In this document: piece by piece, positions 1 through 9,473 of the stretch | Layout of the letters: each line of letters opens with the position of its first letter | Position numbering within the stretch: position 1 is the stretch's first letter | NCBI RefSeq assembly: GCF_001426565.1 | Contig: NZ_LMFA01000025.1 | Location: 104,740 to 168,739 of the forward strand | Direction of reading: 5' to 3' | DNA length: 64,000 nt | From: Rhizobium sp. Root482 | GTDB taxonomy: Bacteria > Pseudomonadota > Alphaproteobacteria > Rhizobiales > Rhizobiaceae | The notes under the pieces: model-generated | What the model was told of the DNA's origin: nothing | The model's database searches: none | What the model saw: only the letters and a program-made list of their open reading frames with translations | Made by a program: the position numbers and the translations under genes

Positions 1-378
1 CAAGACACGGTCGAACTCGCCAAGGTTCGCCGCACGGATATTGGCGACGAGGTCCCAATTGCCATTGGTCGTATGCAGCGCATGCACTTCCGAAAAACCA
101 CGCAATTTGCGGATGACCTGCGTGGTCGATTTTCCGACGACCTCGATCATCATGACCGCATGGACCGCATTGTCGTCGTAATCCTCGCGCGCACGCACGG
201 TAAACCCCATCAGGGTTCCCGTCGCGACAAGCCGGTCCAATCTGTTCTGGACGGTGCCGCGGGAGACGCCGACGACTTCCGCGAGTTTGGCCAGCGAAGC
301 GCGACCGTCCACGCGCAGATGTGCGATGATCATCCGGTCCAACTGGTCCGGCCTGTATTTGGCGACATCGTTGCTCAT
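1..378 (-). CDS. Lrp/AsnC-family transcriptional regulator (3' end outside window)
   Basis: Reading leftwards from an ATG at 376-378, the frame is open to the window edge and gives about 126 residues beginning MSNDVAKYRPDQLDRMI. An N-terminal helix-turn-helix (about residues 10-60, with LAKLAEVVGVSRGTVQNRLD) is followed by the start of the RAM ligand-binding domain (HAVMMIEVVGKS, then NGNWDLVANI). Family members have about 150 residues, so only about 25 are missing. It is divergent from the ornithine cyclodeaminase gene at 519. Lrp-type proteins often control a divergent amino-acid catabolic gene, so it probably senses an amino acid and regulates that neighbour. The family call is firm; the effector is inferred. 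Confidence 0.88.
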   Translation of the reverse strand, partial: MSNDVAKYRPDQLDRMIIAHLRVDGRASLAKLAEVVGVSRGTVQNRLDRLVATGTLMGFTVRAREDYDDNAVHAVMMIEVVGKSTTQVIRKLRGFSEVHALHTTNGNWDLVANIRAANLGEFDRVL

Positions 379-518
379 CGCGGAACTTTGGCAGATTTCA
401 CAATCGGGTTGATCATATTTTGTATTCGCGGACGTTTTGTAAGGCGTTAATGCGATTTTGTTCAGTATGACTTAGCCTTAGGCTGGCTGCAATGTTCCAG
501 TTGCGCAGGAGAACAAGC

Positions 519-1568
519 ATGTCCGCCCCCCTTCCCTCCGAGAAGGCCATGGTTCCTTTCGTCAGTGTCGAAAACATGATGCGGCTTGTTCATCACGTCG
601 GCATCGAGACGATGCTGTTCGAATTGACCGATGTCATCGAAAACGACTTTCGTCGGTGGGAAACATTCGACAAGACGCCGCGGGTCGCCAGTCATTCGCA
701 TGATGGCGTCATCGAACTGATGCCCACCTCCGACGGCACGACCTACAGCTTCAAATATGTCAACGGTCATCCGAAGAACATGGCAGAGGGATTGCAGACG
801 GTGACGGCGCTCGGCCTGCTCGCCCATGTCTCGACGGGCTATCCGGTGCTCCTGACCGAGATGACCCTGCTGACGGCGTTGCGCACGGCGGCAACCTCGG
901 CGATGGCCGCCCGTCACCTCGCGCCCCACGGCGCGCGCACGATGGCCATCATCGGCAATGGTGCCCAGGCTGAATTCCAGGCGCTGGCAATGAAGGCCGT
1001 CTGCGGCATCAAGAATGTCCGGCTCTTCGACATCGATCCGCGGGCGACGGCAAAGGCAAGCCGCAATCTGGAAGGCTCGGGCCTCGCCATCACCGCCTGC
1101 AAAACGGCGGAAGCGGCCATCGAGGGCGCGGAAATCGTCACCACCTGCACGGCGGACAAGCAGTACAATACCATCCTGACCGACAACATGATCGGCGCCG
1201 GCATCCATATCAATGCCATCGGCGGCGATTGCCCCGGCAAGACGGAACTCCACAAGGACATCCTGCTGCGCTCCGATACCTTTGTCGAATACCCGCCGCA
1301 AACCCGCATCGAGGGCGAAATCCAGCAGATGGACGCCGATTTCCCCGTGACGGAGCTTTGGAAGGTCGTTACCGGCGAGGAGCCCGGGCGAAAGGATCAC
1401 CGGCAGATCACGCTTTTCGACAGCGTCGGCTTTGCCATCGAGGATTTTTCGGCGCTCTGCTATGTGCGCAACCGCATAGCGGGCACCGACTTCTTCCAGG
1501 ATCTCGACATCGTCGCAGACCCGGATGATCCGCGCGACCTATTCGGCATGCTGCAGCGCGCCCGATAA
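519..1568 (+). CDS. ornithine cyclodeaminase
   Basis: Cytosolic NAD-dependent enzyme of the ornithine cyclodeaminase/mu-crystallin family, which converts L-ornithine to L-proline and ammonia. The protein has 349 residues, normal for the family. It shows the substrate-binding N-terminal part, the Rossmann loop IGNGAQAEF near residue 147 and the conserved INAIGGDCPGKTEL stretch near 235. The ATG at 519 is preferred over an upstream ATG at 492 because AGGAGA lies 7 bases before it, and because the protein then begins MSAPLPSEKAM like relatives. It is divergent from an Lrp/AsnC regulator, its probable controller. Some family members act on other imino or amino acids, so the exact substrate is not proven. 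Confidence 0.9.
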   Translation: MSAPLPSEKAMVPFVSVENMMRLVHHVGIETMLFELTDVIENDFRRWETFDKTPRVASHSHDGVIELMPTSDGTTYSFKYVNGHPKNMAEGLQTVTALGLLAHVSTGYPVLLTEMTLLTALRTAATSAMAARHLAPHGARTMAIIGNGAQAEFQALAMKAVCGIKNVRLFDIDPRATAKASRNLEGSGLAITACKTAEAAIEGAEIVTTCTADKQYNTILTDNMIGAGIHINAIGGDCPGKTELHKDILLRSDTFVEYPPQTRIEGEIQQMDADFPVTELWKVVTGEEPGRKDHRQITLFDSVGFAIEDFSALCYVRNRIAGTDFFQDLDIVADPDDPRDLFGMLQRAR

Positions 1569-1630
1569 GGGTGGATGGCCAGGATGGACAAGCGTCCGGC
1601 GATCTTCGCCAGGCCCTGACGTTGCGAATG

Positions 1631-1649
1631 TGTTGTCTAGGGCGCAACA
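1631..1649. promoter_or_regulatory. candidate LysR operator, copy 1 (TGTTG-N9-CAACA)
   Basis: TGTTG (1631-1635) and CAACA (1645-1649) form a 19-bp dyad about 100 bp before the DUF3100 gene. The same layout recurs at 5302-5320 before the dehydrogenase gene of this cluster. Size and form fit a LysR-type T-N11-A box, so the LysR product encoded at 4402 is the likely binder. Assignment to that protein is inference. Confidence 0.5.
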
Positions 1650-1751
1650 CCTCGTTGCACCCCGGACGGCTAGCACTTTCCGTCGGTTCCCCGATACTCG
1701 GCGCGTCCGCAACGGTAGGCGTACAGTTGCCTGGACAGGGGAGGGAAACCT

Positions 1752-2567
1752 ATGACGAAACAACGCGCCGCCTTCAGCGGCATCTATCTTCATTTGACCG
1801 TTCTGGCGATCGTGATCGTCGCCGAGCTCATCGGCATCATCAAACTGCCCATCGGCATCGGCACCGTGATTTTTCTGCCGATGCTCTATGCGTTTGCGCT
1901 CGGGGTCGTGTTGAACCCGAACATTCTCAAAGCCACCGGCAAGTTCCTCAGCCATGACAGCGTCAAGCTGTCGGGCACGATGATCACCGTCGCGATCATG
2001 CCTTTCATCGCCAAATTCGGAACGACGGTCGGCCCGCAGATCGAGGCCGTCATCGCCGCCGGCCCGGCCCTGATCGTGCAGGAGATCGGCAATCTCGGCA
2101 CCATCGCGCTCGCCTTCCCGGTTGCCGTCTTCCTGTTGCGCATGGGACGCGAAACCATCGGCGCCGCCTTCTCCATCGACCGCGAGCCGAACCTGGCCCT
2201 GATCGTCGATAAATATGGCCTCAACAGCCCCGAAGGCGCGGGCGCAATGGGCGTTTACGCGACCGGCACCCTGATCGGCACATTCGTCTTCGCCATCATG
2301 CCGCCGCTGGTCCACGGCTTGGGCGTTTTCGATGTGCGTGCCCTTGCCATGTCATGCGGCGTCGGCTCGGGCAGCATGCTCGCAGCCTGCACCGGATCCC
2401 TGGTTGCAAGCGTTCCGGACCAGAAGGACCTGATCCTCGCCCTGGCCGCCGCGAGCAACATCCTGACCTATGCCACGGGACTGTATGTCGGCGTCTTCGT
2501 CGCACTTCCGCTGACCGAATGGCTTTATCGGAAAGCGCGTCCCAACGACATCGGCAACCCGGCTTGA
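1752..2567 (+). CDS. DUF3100 family membrane protein, probable transporter
   Basis: A 271-residue, very hydrophobic protein with about eight predicted membrane segments. I recognise it as DUF3100 from its overall pattern, including the glycine-rich stretches YGLNSPEGAGAMGVYATG and MSCGVGSGSMLAACTG. The start follows a strong GGGGAGGG ribosome site. It lies 12 bp before a second small membrane protein gene and then an M20 amidohydrolase, so the two membrane proteins may form one carrier for an N-acylated or amide substrate that the amidohydrolase cleaves. The substrate is unknown. A shared LysR-type site lies upstream. Confidence 0.72.
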   Translation: MTKQRAAFSGIYLHLTVLAIVIVAELIGIIKLPIGIGTVIFLPMLYAFALGVVLNPNILKATGKFLSHDSVKLSGTMITVAIMPFIAKFGTTVGPQIEAVIAAGPALIVQEIGNLGTIALAFPVAVFLLRMGRETIGAAFSIDREPNLALIVDKYGLNSPEGAGAMGVYATGTLIGTFVFAIMPPLVHGLGVFDVRALAMSCGVGSGSMLAACTGSLVASVPDQKDLILALAAASNILTYATGLYVGVFVALPLTEWLYRKARPNDIGNPA

Positions 2568-2579
2568 GGGAGAGATAAG

Positions 2580-3083
2580 ATGAGTGCTGCAGACATCAAA
2601 AACACCGAACTTCCAGCCCAGCCCGAGGACGAACGCAAGATCGACATCGCCGGACATTCCGGGCTTCTGCTCGTGGCGGCCGTCATGGGACTGATCGCAA
2701 ACTGGGTGGCGACGGGGGTCAGCCCTGTGGCTGCCTTGCCGGGCATGGTGATCCTCTATGTCGTCTCCGTCATCGGCCTGGCGCTGGCGCGCTTTGCGCC
2801 CTTCTATCTTCCGAGCGTTGCCTGGGTTTCGCTGGTGGCCATCCTGATCACCATTCCGGGCGTGCCCGGCGCAGCCTATGCCACCGAAAAGGTCGAGGCC
2901 TTGAACTTCCTTGCCCTGGCAACGCCAGCACTCGCCTATGGCGGCCTCGCGCTGACCCGCAACGAGTTCCAGATCGCCCGCCATTCAGGCTGGAAGATCG
3001 TCATCGTGGCGATCTGCGTGATGTTCGGCACCTATATGGGCTCCGTCGTCATCGCCGACCTCATGCTGCGGATCGGTGGCTGA
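2580..3083 (+). CDS. small membrane protein, putative partner of the DUF3100 protein
   Basis: A 167-residue protein with a polar N-terminal stretch of about 22 residues and then four or five hydrophobic segments (for example LLLVAAVMGLIANWVATG and MVILYVVSVIGLALARF). It starts 12 bp after the DUF3100 gene with a GAGGGAGAG ribosome site. I do not recognise a named family. The tight spacing and the pairing of two integral membrane proteins suggest a two-part transporter feeding the adjacent amidohydrolase; this is inference. Confidence 0.65.
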   Translation: MSAADIKNTELPAQPEDERKIDIAGHSGLLLVAAVMGLIANWVATGVSPVAALPGMVILYVVSVIGLALARFAPFYLPSVAWVSLVAILITIPGVPGAAYATEKVEALNFLALATPALAYGGLALTRNEFQIARHSGWKIVIVAICVMFGTYMGSVVIADLMLRIGG

Positions 3084-3111
3084 TACGTCAGCCCCCAAAG
3101 TTCAGAACGGA

Positions 3112-4275
3112 ATGAAACCCATGTTGACGGACGGTATCTCAGCGATCGAAATCGAGGAGGCCGTCCGTTGGCGTCGCCATCTTCATGCCCACCCCGAACT
3201 CGCCTTCGAGGAAAACGAGACAGCGGCCTTCATCGCGTCCCGACTTGCCGAATGGGGATATTCCGTTCGGCAAGGATTGGGCCGCACGGGCCTCATCGGT
3301 ACACTGAGCAAGGGCATGTCGGGCCGGGCGATCGGCCTGCGGGCCGACATGGACGCCCTGCCGATCGCCGAACAGACCGGCCTGCCTTACCAATCCACGC
3401 GACCCGGCAAGATGCACGCATGCGGGCATGACGGTCATGTGGCCATGCTGCTGGCGGCGGCGCGTGTGCTGTCGCGCCTCCCGTTTGACGGCACGATCCA
3501 TTTGATCTTCCAGCCGGCGGAGGAAAACGAGGGCGGGGCGCGCGAGATGGTGCGCGACGGGCTCCTGCGCGAATTTCCGATGGACAGCGTCTATGCCGCG
3601 CATAACTGGCCGGCGCTCGATATCGGCTCCTGCGTTGCCCGTGACGGCGCCATGATGGCAGCCTTCGGCACTTTCGAAATCAATGTCATCGGCAGCGGCT
3701 CGCACGGCGCCATGCCGCATGAAGGGGCAGACCCTGTGCTTGCTGCCAGCCATGTCGTCGCAGCACTGCAAAGCATCGCCAGCCGCAACATCTCGCCGCT
3801 CGATGCCGCGGTGGTTTCGGCGACCCAGATTCACGGCGGCGATGCCTGGAACGTCATTCCCGAACGGGTGGTCATTCGCGGCACCACGCGCTGGTTCTCG
3901 GAAGAGGTGGGCAAGAAAATCCCACGACGCATCGCAGACATTGCCACGTCGGTTGCGACCGGCTTCGAATGCCGTGCCGAAACCCTCCACGATGCGCGCT
4001 ATCCGGCGACGCTCAACGATGCGGGCTGCGCAGCCCTCGTGCGTGCTGCCGCGAAAGACCACGGTCTCACGGTCATCGACGCCCTGCCCAGCATGGCCGC
4101 CGAAGACTTCGCCTTCATCCTGAACGAAAAACCGGGATGCTATTTCTGGCTCGGAAGCCGCCGCACGGATCGAAACCCGGGCCTGCATTCGCCCTATTTC
4201 GATTTCAACGACGAGCTTCTGCCGATTGGCGCTGCATTCTGGACACGGCTCGTTCTCGCAAGCCTGCCGGCATGA
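3112..4275 (+). CDS. M20 family amidohydrolase (HipO/IAA-amino-acid hydrolase type)
   Basis: Di-metal cytosolic hydrolase that cleaves N-acyl or amide-linked amino acids. Metal-binding motifs are clear: HACGHDGHVAMLL near residue 102, PAEENEGGAREM near 135, a dimerisation lid domain (about 175-290) and a C-terminal AAEDFAFIL. About 387 residues, normal for the family. The ATG at 3112 is chosen because an upstream in-frame GTG at 3076 lies inside the preceding gene; an ATG at 3121 is also possible. It follows the two membrane-protein genes, so it probably hydrolyses their imported substrate. Specificity cannot be read from sequence. Confidence 0.87.
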   Translation: MKPMLTDGISAIEIEEAVRWRRHLHAHPELAFEENETAAFIASRLAEWGYSVRQGLGRTGLIGTLSKGMSGRAIGLRADMDALPIAEQTGLPYQSTRPGKMHACGHDGHVAMLLAAARVLSRLPFDGTIHLIFQPAEENEGGAREMVRDGLLREFPMDSVYAAHNWPALDIGSCVARDGAMMAAFGTFEINVIGSGSHGAMPHEGADPVLAASHVVAALQSIASRNISPLDAAVVSATQIHGGDAWNVIPERVVIRGTTRWFSEEVGKKIPRRIADIATSVATGFECRAETLHDARYPATLNDAGCAALVRAAAKDHGLTVIDALPSMAAEDFAFILNEKPGCYFWLGSRRTDRNPGLHSPYFDFNDELLPIGAAFWTRLVLASLPA

Positions 4276-4401
4276 GCATTGTCCGGCAGGAATCACGAGG
4301 CATACAGGCGGGTAAAGGGCAAACTGACTTGACCCCATTATCGGCATAAAGCAGATTGAGCCCGTGGAGACTTTGGACGCCAAGGCACTGCGAATCTCTT
4401 T

Positions 4402-5286
4402 ATGGCGGTCGTCCGCATGGGATCGATTCGCAGCGCCGCGCAATATCTGGACGTGGCGCCCTCCGTGGTCAGCCGGCAGGTGGCCGACACGGAACGCACG
4501 ATCGGGCTGCCGCTTTTCGATCGCACCGCCCGTGGCGTCATTCTCACCGAGGCCGGAGAGCTGGTCTTCGAGCACGGCAAGCGGGTACTTGAAGACAATG
4601 CCCTTGTCGCCGAACAGCTCGATCAATTGCGGGGCATCCAGCAGGGGCGCGTCCGCGTCTGCTGCGGAGAAGGCTTCCTGTCCGATTTCATCCAGAACGC
4701 CCTGCGCGGTTTCGTGGAGGTCTATCCGGCCGTCCGCTATGTCTTGCAGGTTGGCGGCACGGACCGCATCCTCGACGCCATCTCGAACGGCGATGCCGAT
4801 ATCGGCGTCGTCTACGATCCGGTCACCAACACGAAAGTGCGTTCGCTCGCCATCGCGCGCCAGCCGCTGTGCCTGATTGCACCGCCCGGCCATCCGCTGC
4901 TTTCCCGGGGGCGCGTCGCGCTGGCCGATTGCCTCTCCGACCGCTTCGCCATCGTCAACAAGAGCCATGGCGTAACCCATCTTGTCGCCCGCGTCGCCGC
5001 CGATGCCGGCATTGCCGTGGCGCCGCTGGTGGAATCGGATTCGATCGACGCGCTGATCCGCTTCGTCACCTCCGGGATAGGCGTGTCGTTCCTGCCGCGT
5101 TTCGTGGTCGAGGCGGAACTTGCCAGCGGCGTGCTGGGTGCCGTCGAGCTTTCCGACCCGCTGCTTGCCGGCGCCAGCGCCCATGTCATCGTCAGGGCCG
5201 GGCGCCGGCTGCCGCTCTCCGTCGATCGGCTGGCCGGCTTCATGACCCGCGAAATGGCGGCGCTGCGCACGCATGATGGACAATAG
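4402..5286 (+). CDS. LysR-family regulator, N-terminus apparently frameshifted
   Basis: The 294 residues from the ATG at 4402 hold most of a LysR winged helix (GSIRSAAQYLDVAPSVVSRQ, then LFDRTARGVILTEAGE) and a full co-inducer-binding domain. The usual first dozen residues are missing. They are found 38 bp upstream in another frame: from a GTG at 4364 the sequence reads VETLDAKALRI. Removing two bases from the TCTCT run at 4395-4399 would join the frames into a standard LysR N-terminus (LDAKALRIFMAVVRMGS). Either the gene is translated from 4402 with a shortened helix 1, or it carries a real or sequencing-derived 2-nt insertion. It probably controls the genes on both sides through TGTTG-N9-CAACA sites. 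Confidence 0.8.
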   Translation: MAVVRMGSIRSAAQYLDVAPSVVSRQVADTERTIGLPLFDRTARGVILTEAGELVFEHGKRVLEDNALVAEQLDQLRGIQQGRVRVCCGEGFLSDFIQNALRGFVEVYPAVRYVLQVGGTDRILDAISNGDADIGVVYDPVTNTKVRSLAIARQPLCLIAPPGHPLLSRGRVALADCLSDRFAIVNKSHGVTHLVARVAADAGIAVAPLVESDSIDALIRFVTSGIGVSFLPRFVVEAELASGVLGAVELSDPLLAGASAHVIVRAGRRLPLSVDRLAGFMTREMAALRTHDGQ

Positions 5287-5301
5287 ACGAGCCGGCGCCG
5301 A

Positions 5302-5320
5302 TGTTGCGTGCATGGCAACA
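5302..5320. promoter_or_regulatory. candidate LysR operator, copy 2 (TGTTG-N9-CAACA)
   Basis: TGTTG (5302-5306) and CAACA (5316-5320) form a dyad (extended arms TGTTGC/GCAACA) about 95 bp before the dehydrogenase gene. Arms and spacing are identical to those at 1631-1649, and the distance to the next start codon is similar. Overlapping it is a second CAAC-AC-GTTG dyad. Confidence 0.5.
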
Positions 5321-5412
5321 CGTTGTCCCGCCCAAGCCACCTAGCAAGCCGCCTCCACCGATGACAACCTTCCGACCACGGCCACGAGGGGCCATCAGAG
5401 GAGGGTTATCGA

Positions 5413-6288
5413 ATGTCCGAAAAAGCTGGCGTCGGAGTGATCGGTCTCGGCAGCATGGGTCTGGGGATGGCTCGGACACTTGCCGCCAAGGGCTTCAAGG
5501 TCAAAGGCTTCGACCTCGCCCCCGCACGCAGGGATCTGGCCGCCGAGGGCGGCGTGCATCCGGCACAGACGATTGCCGAAGCGTTCCGCGATGTGAGCTT
5601 CGTGGTCTTCTCTCTGCCCACGGCGAGCGACGTCGAAACGGTCGTCACCCAGCATGCGGACCTTTTGGGAGGCGAAGGGCGCATCGTCATCATCGATACC
5701 TCCACCTCGGAGCCGGATGTCAGCCGCGCGCTGGCGGAAAAACTCGACCTGGCAGGCCACGGTTTCCTCGATGCGCCGGTCAGCGGCGGCCCCGCCGGAG
5801 CGGCGTCTGGCACGCTGACGATGATGATCGGCGGCAAAGACGGCGATCTTGCGCTTGCCCGTCCCGTGATTGAGGCGCTTTCGTCGAAGATATTGCATGT
5901 CGGCCCAAGCGGTGCCGGCAATGTCGCCAAGCTGGTGAACAACATGCTCGCCGCCGCGCATATGGTCACGACTGGAGAGGGCCTGAAGCTGGCGCTCGCC
6001 GCCGGCATCGATCCCGAAGCAGCGCTGCGCGTCGTCAACGCCGCTTCCGGGCGATCGATGATCAGCGAGGTTCATTTCCCGACATGGGTCATGTCGAACC
6101 GCTTCGACAGCGGCTTTTCCATGGGATTGATGCGCAAGGACGTCCGTCTTGCCCATGAACTCGCCCAGAGCACCGGCGCCGTCACCCCCTTGAGCGATCT
6201 GGTGGCGAAACTGTGGGGCGAAGGCAGCGAGGAATTGAGCGACCAGGACGACTTCACGCGCATGGGCGCCTTTCGCGCAGACAGATAG
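5413..6288 (+). CDS. NAD(P)-dependent beta-hydroxyacid dehydrogenase (3-hydroxyisobutyrate dehydrogenase family)
   Basis: A 291-residue cytosolic dehydrogenase. The Rossmann motif IGLGSMGLGMA is near residue 10, the substrate-binding DAPVSGGPAGAASG near 120, and the catalytic lysine region GAGNVAKLVNN near 168-178. The family includes 3-hydroxyisobutyrate, tartronate-semialdehyde, threonate and related dehydrogenases; I cannot separate these. It has a strong GAGGAGGG ribosome site and lies 9 bp before the aldehyde dehydrogenase gene, suggesting an alcohol to aldehyde to acid sequence. A LysR-type site lies in its promoter region. Confidence 0.85.
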   Translation: MSEKAGVGVIGLGSMGLGMARTLAAKGFKVKGFDLAPARRDLAAEGGVHPAQTIAEAFRDVSFVVFSLPTASDVETVVTQHADLLGGEGRIVIIDTSTSEPDVSRALAEKLDLAGHGFLDAPVSGGPAGAASGTLTMMIGGKDGDLALARPVIEALSSKILHVGPSGAGNVAKLVNNMLAAAHMVTTGEGLKLALAAGIDPEAALRVVNAASGRSMISEVHFPTWVMSNRFDSGFSMGLMRKDVRLAHELAQSTGAVTPLSDLVAKLWGEGSEELSDQDDFTRMGAFRADR

Positions 6289-6297
6289 GAAGAGACG

Positions 6298-7845
6298 ATG
6301 AACACCATGAATCTCCACGGCGAGCCCGAAGCACGGATCCGCAACATCCTGCATTCGTTCCTTCCGGGCAAGGACATCGGCAGTTGGGTGAATGGCGAAG
6401 TCCTGCAGGGGAAAGGCGAGAGCCTGACCCTCACCGATCCTGCCACCAGCAAGGCATTCGCGCATTTCAACGATGCCGATCAATCGGTGATCGACGCCGC
6501 GATGACGGCGGCCAGGAAGGCGCAACGTGAGTGGGCGGCGCTGACGGCATCGGCGCGCGGCAGGGTGATGTATGAGATCGCCCGCCAGATCCGCGCCCAC
6601 GCCGCCGACATCGCCGAACTGGAGAGCCGCTCCGCCGGCCGGCCGATCCGTGATATTCGCGGCGAGGCGGTTCGGGTCGCCGAGATGTTCGAATATTACG
6701 CCGGCTGGTGCGACAAGCTCCATGGCGAGGTCATTCCGGTGCCGACCTCGCATCTCAACTACACCCGCTACGAGCCAGTGGGCGTGGTCGTGCAGATCAC
6801 CCCCTGGAACGCGCCGCTCTTTACCGGCGGATGGCAGATCGCCCCGGCCATCTGTGCCGGCAATGCAGTGGTCATCAAGCCGTCGGAACTGACCCCACTC
6901 AGCACGCTCATCCTTGGGGTGCTGTGCGAGAAGGGCGGCGCGCCGCGCGGCCTCGTCAACGTGATCGCCGGCCAGGGAAAGACCGCCGGACAGGCGGCGG
7001 TTTCGCACGCCGATACCGGCCTTGTCGTGTTCGTCGGCTCGGCCATCGCCGGCTCGGCCATCGCGGCGGCGGCGGCGAAAAACACCGTGCCGTGCATTCT
7101 GGAGCTTGGCGGAAAATCCGGCAATATCATCTTTGCCGATGCCGATATCGACCGGGCGCTGGCCGGCGCGCAATCCGCCATCTTCAGCGCCGCCGGCCAG
7201 AGCTGTGTCGCCGGCTCCCGCCTTCTCATCCATCGGTCCATCCACCAGGAATTCACGGAACGCTATGCGGCAGCCGCAGAGCGCATTCCCGTTGGCGATC
7301 CGATCCTGGAGGGCACCCAGATCGGCCCGATCAACAATGCCCGTCAATGGGGCAAGATCGATGAAATGGTCCGCCAGGGTCTCGGTGAAGGCGCCTCGCT
7401 GGTCACCGGCGGCGGCAAGCCGGCAAGCCTTGTGGAGAGCGGCGGCTTCTATTTCTCGCCCACCATCCTCGACAAGGTTACGCCGGCCATGACGATCGCA
7501 AGGGAAGAGGTCTTCGGACCGGTCGTCGGCGTGACCCCGTTCGACGACGAGGAGGAAGCCGTCGCCCTGGCGAACGGAACGCCCTATGGCCTTGCCGGCG
7601 CCGTCTGGACGCAGGATGTCGGCCGCGCCCACCGCGTGGCTGCAGCCGTCCGGGCCGGGACTTTCTGGATCAACGGCTACAAGACCATCAATGTCATGTC
7701 GCCCTTCGGCGGCTTCGGACGCAGTGGCTACGGCCGATCCAGCGGACGCGAGGCGCTGATGGCCTATACGGTGACAAAGAGCGTGTGGGTGGAGACGGCG
7801 GCAGATCCAGCCGTGACCTTCGGCTATTCGCCGGATGGCGCGTAG
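6298..7845 (+). CDS. aldehyde dehydrogenase (NAD(P)+)
   Basis: A 515-residue aldehyde dehydrogenase superfamily enzyme oxidising an aldehyde to a carboxylate. It has the family features QITPWNAPLF near residue 166, catalytic glutamate in LELGGKSGN near 268, catalytic cysteine in AGQSC near 302 and the EEVFGPVVGV segment near 402. It is co-transcribed with the dehydrogenase 9 bp upstream and probably oxidises its product. An ornithine or amino-alcohol derived semialdehyde would fit the neighbourhood, but that is inference. Confidence 0.9.
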   Translation: MNTMNLHGEPEARIRNILHSFLPGKDIGSWVNGEVLQGKGESLTLTDPATSKAFAHFNDADQSVIDAAMTAARKAQREWAALTASARGRVMYEIARQIRAHAADIAELESRSAGRPIRDIRGEAVRVAEMFEYYAGWCDKLHGEVIPVPTSHLNYTRYEPVGVVVQITPWNAPLFTGGWQIAPAICAGNAVVIKPSELTPLSTLILGVLCEKGGAPRGLVNVIAGQGKTAGQAAVSHADTGLVVFVGSAIAGSAIAAAAAKNTVPCILELGGKSGNIIFADADIDRALAGAQSAIFSAAGQSCVAGSRLLIHRSIHQEFTERYAAAAERIPVGDPILEGTQIGPINNARQWGKIDEMVRQGLGEGASLVTGGGKPASLVESGGFYFSPTILDKVTPAMTIAREEVFGPVVGVTPFDDEEEAVALANGTPYGLAGAVWTQDVGRAHRVAAAVRAGTFWINGYKTINVMSPFGGFGRSGYGRSSGREALMAYTVTKSVWVETAADPAVTFGYSPDGA

Positions 7846-8009
7846 GCGCGCACACCCGGTTGAGGCCGCAGCCAGTGGAAAAGAGGCGTCGGATCATTCA
7901 ACTTTGGCATCATCTGCGGCAGGCGGACTGAATTCCGGTTCAAAAATTCCGGGTTTTGTTCTATCAGCGCCATCAGGCCCTGTTCGGGCAATCTGCAATC
8001 CGGAGATGA

Positions 8010-9362
<1,353 letters not shown>

Positions 9363-9375
9363 ACTCGCCACATGG

Positions 9376-9411
9376 CCTGTCGCGCAGACTTATGGCAGTC
9401 TGCGCGACAGG
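9376..9411. terminator. bidirectional terminator hairpin after gdhA
   Basis: A perfect 15-bp stem (9376-9390 with 9397-9411) and a 6-nt loop sit between the ends of the convergent gdhA and AraC-regulator genes. There is no long T tract. Confidence 0.8.
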
Positions 9412-9473
9412 TTCGATCGCCATTCCGGCCTCATTCGGGTTCCGCACCGGAGATCCTCGGCCTCCTTGTCTGT

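Noticed and set aside
3139..5340. 733-residue minus-strand open frame
   Set aside because: It lies opposite the amidohydrolase and LysR genes, has no recognisable domains and is an effect of high GC at third codon positions.
5395..7632. 745-residue minus-strand open frame
   Set aside because: It mirrors the dehydrogenase and aldehyde dehydrogenase genes, whose motifs are clear on the plus strand.
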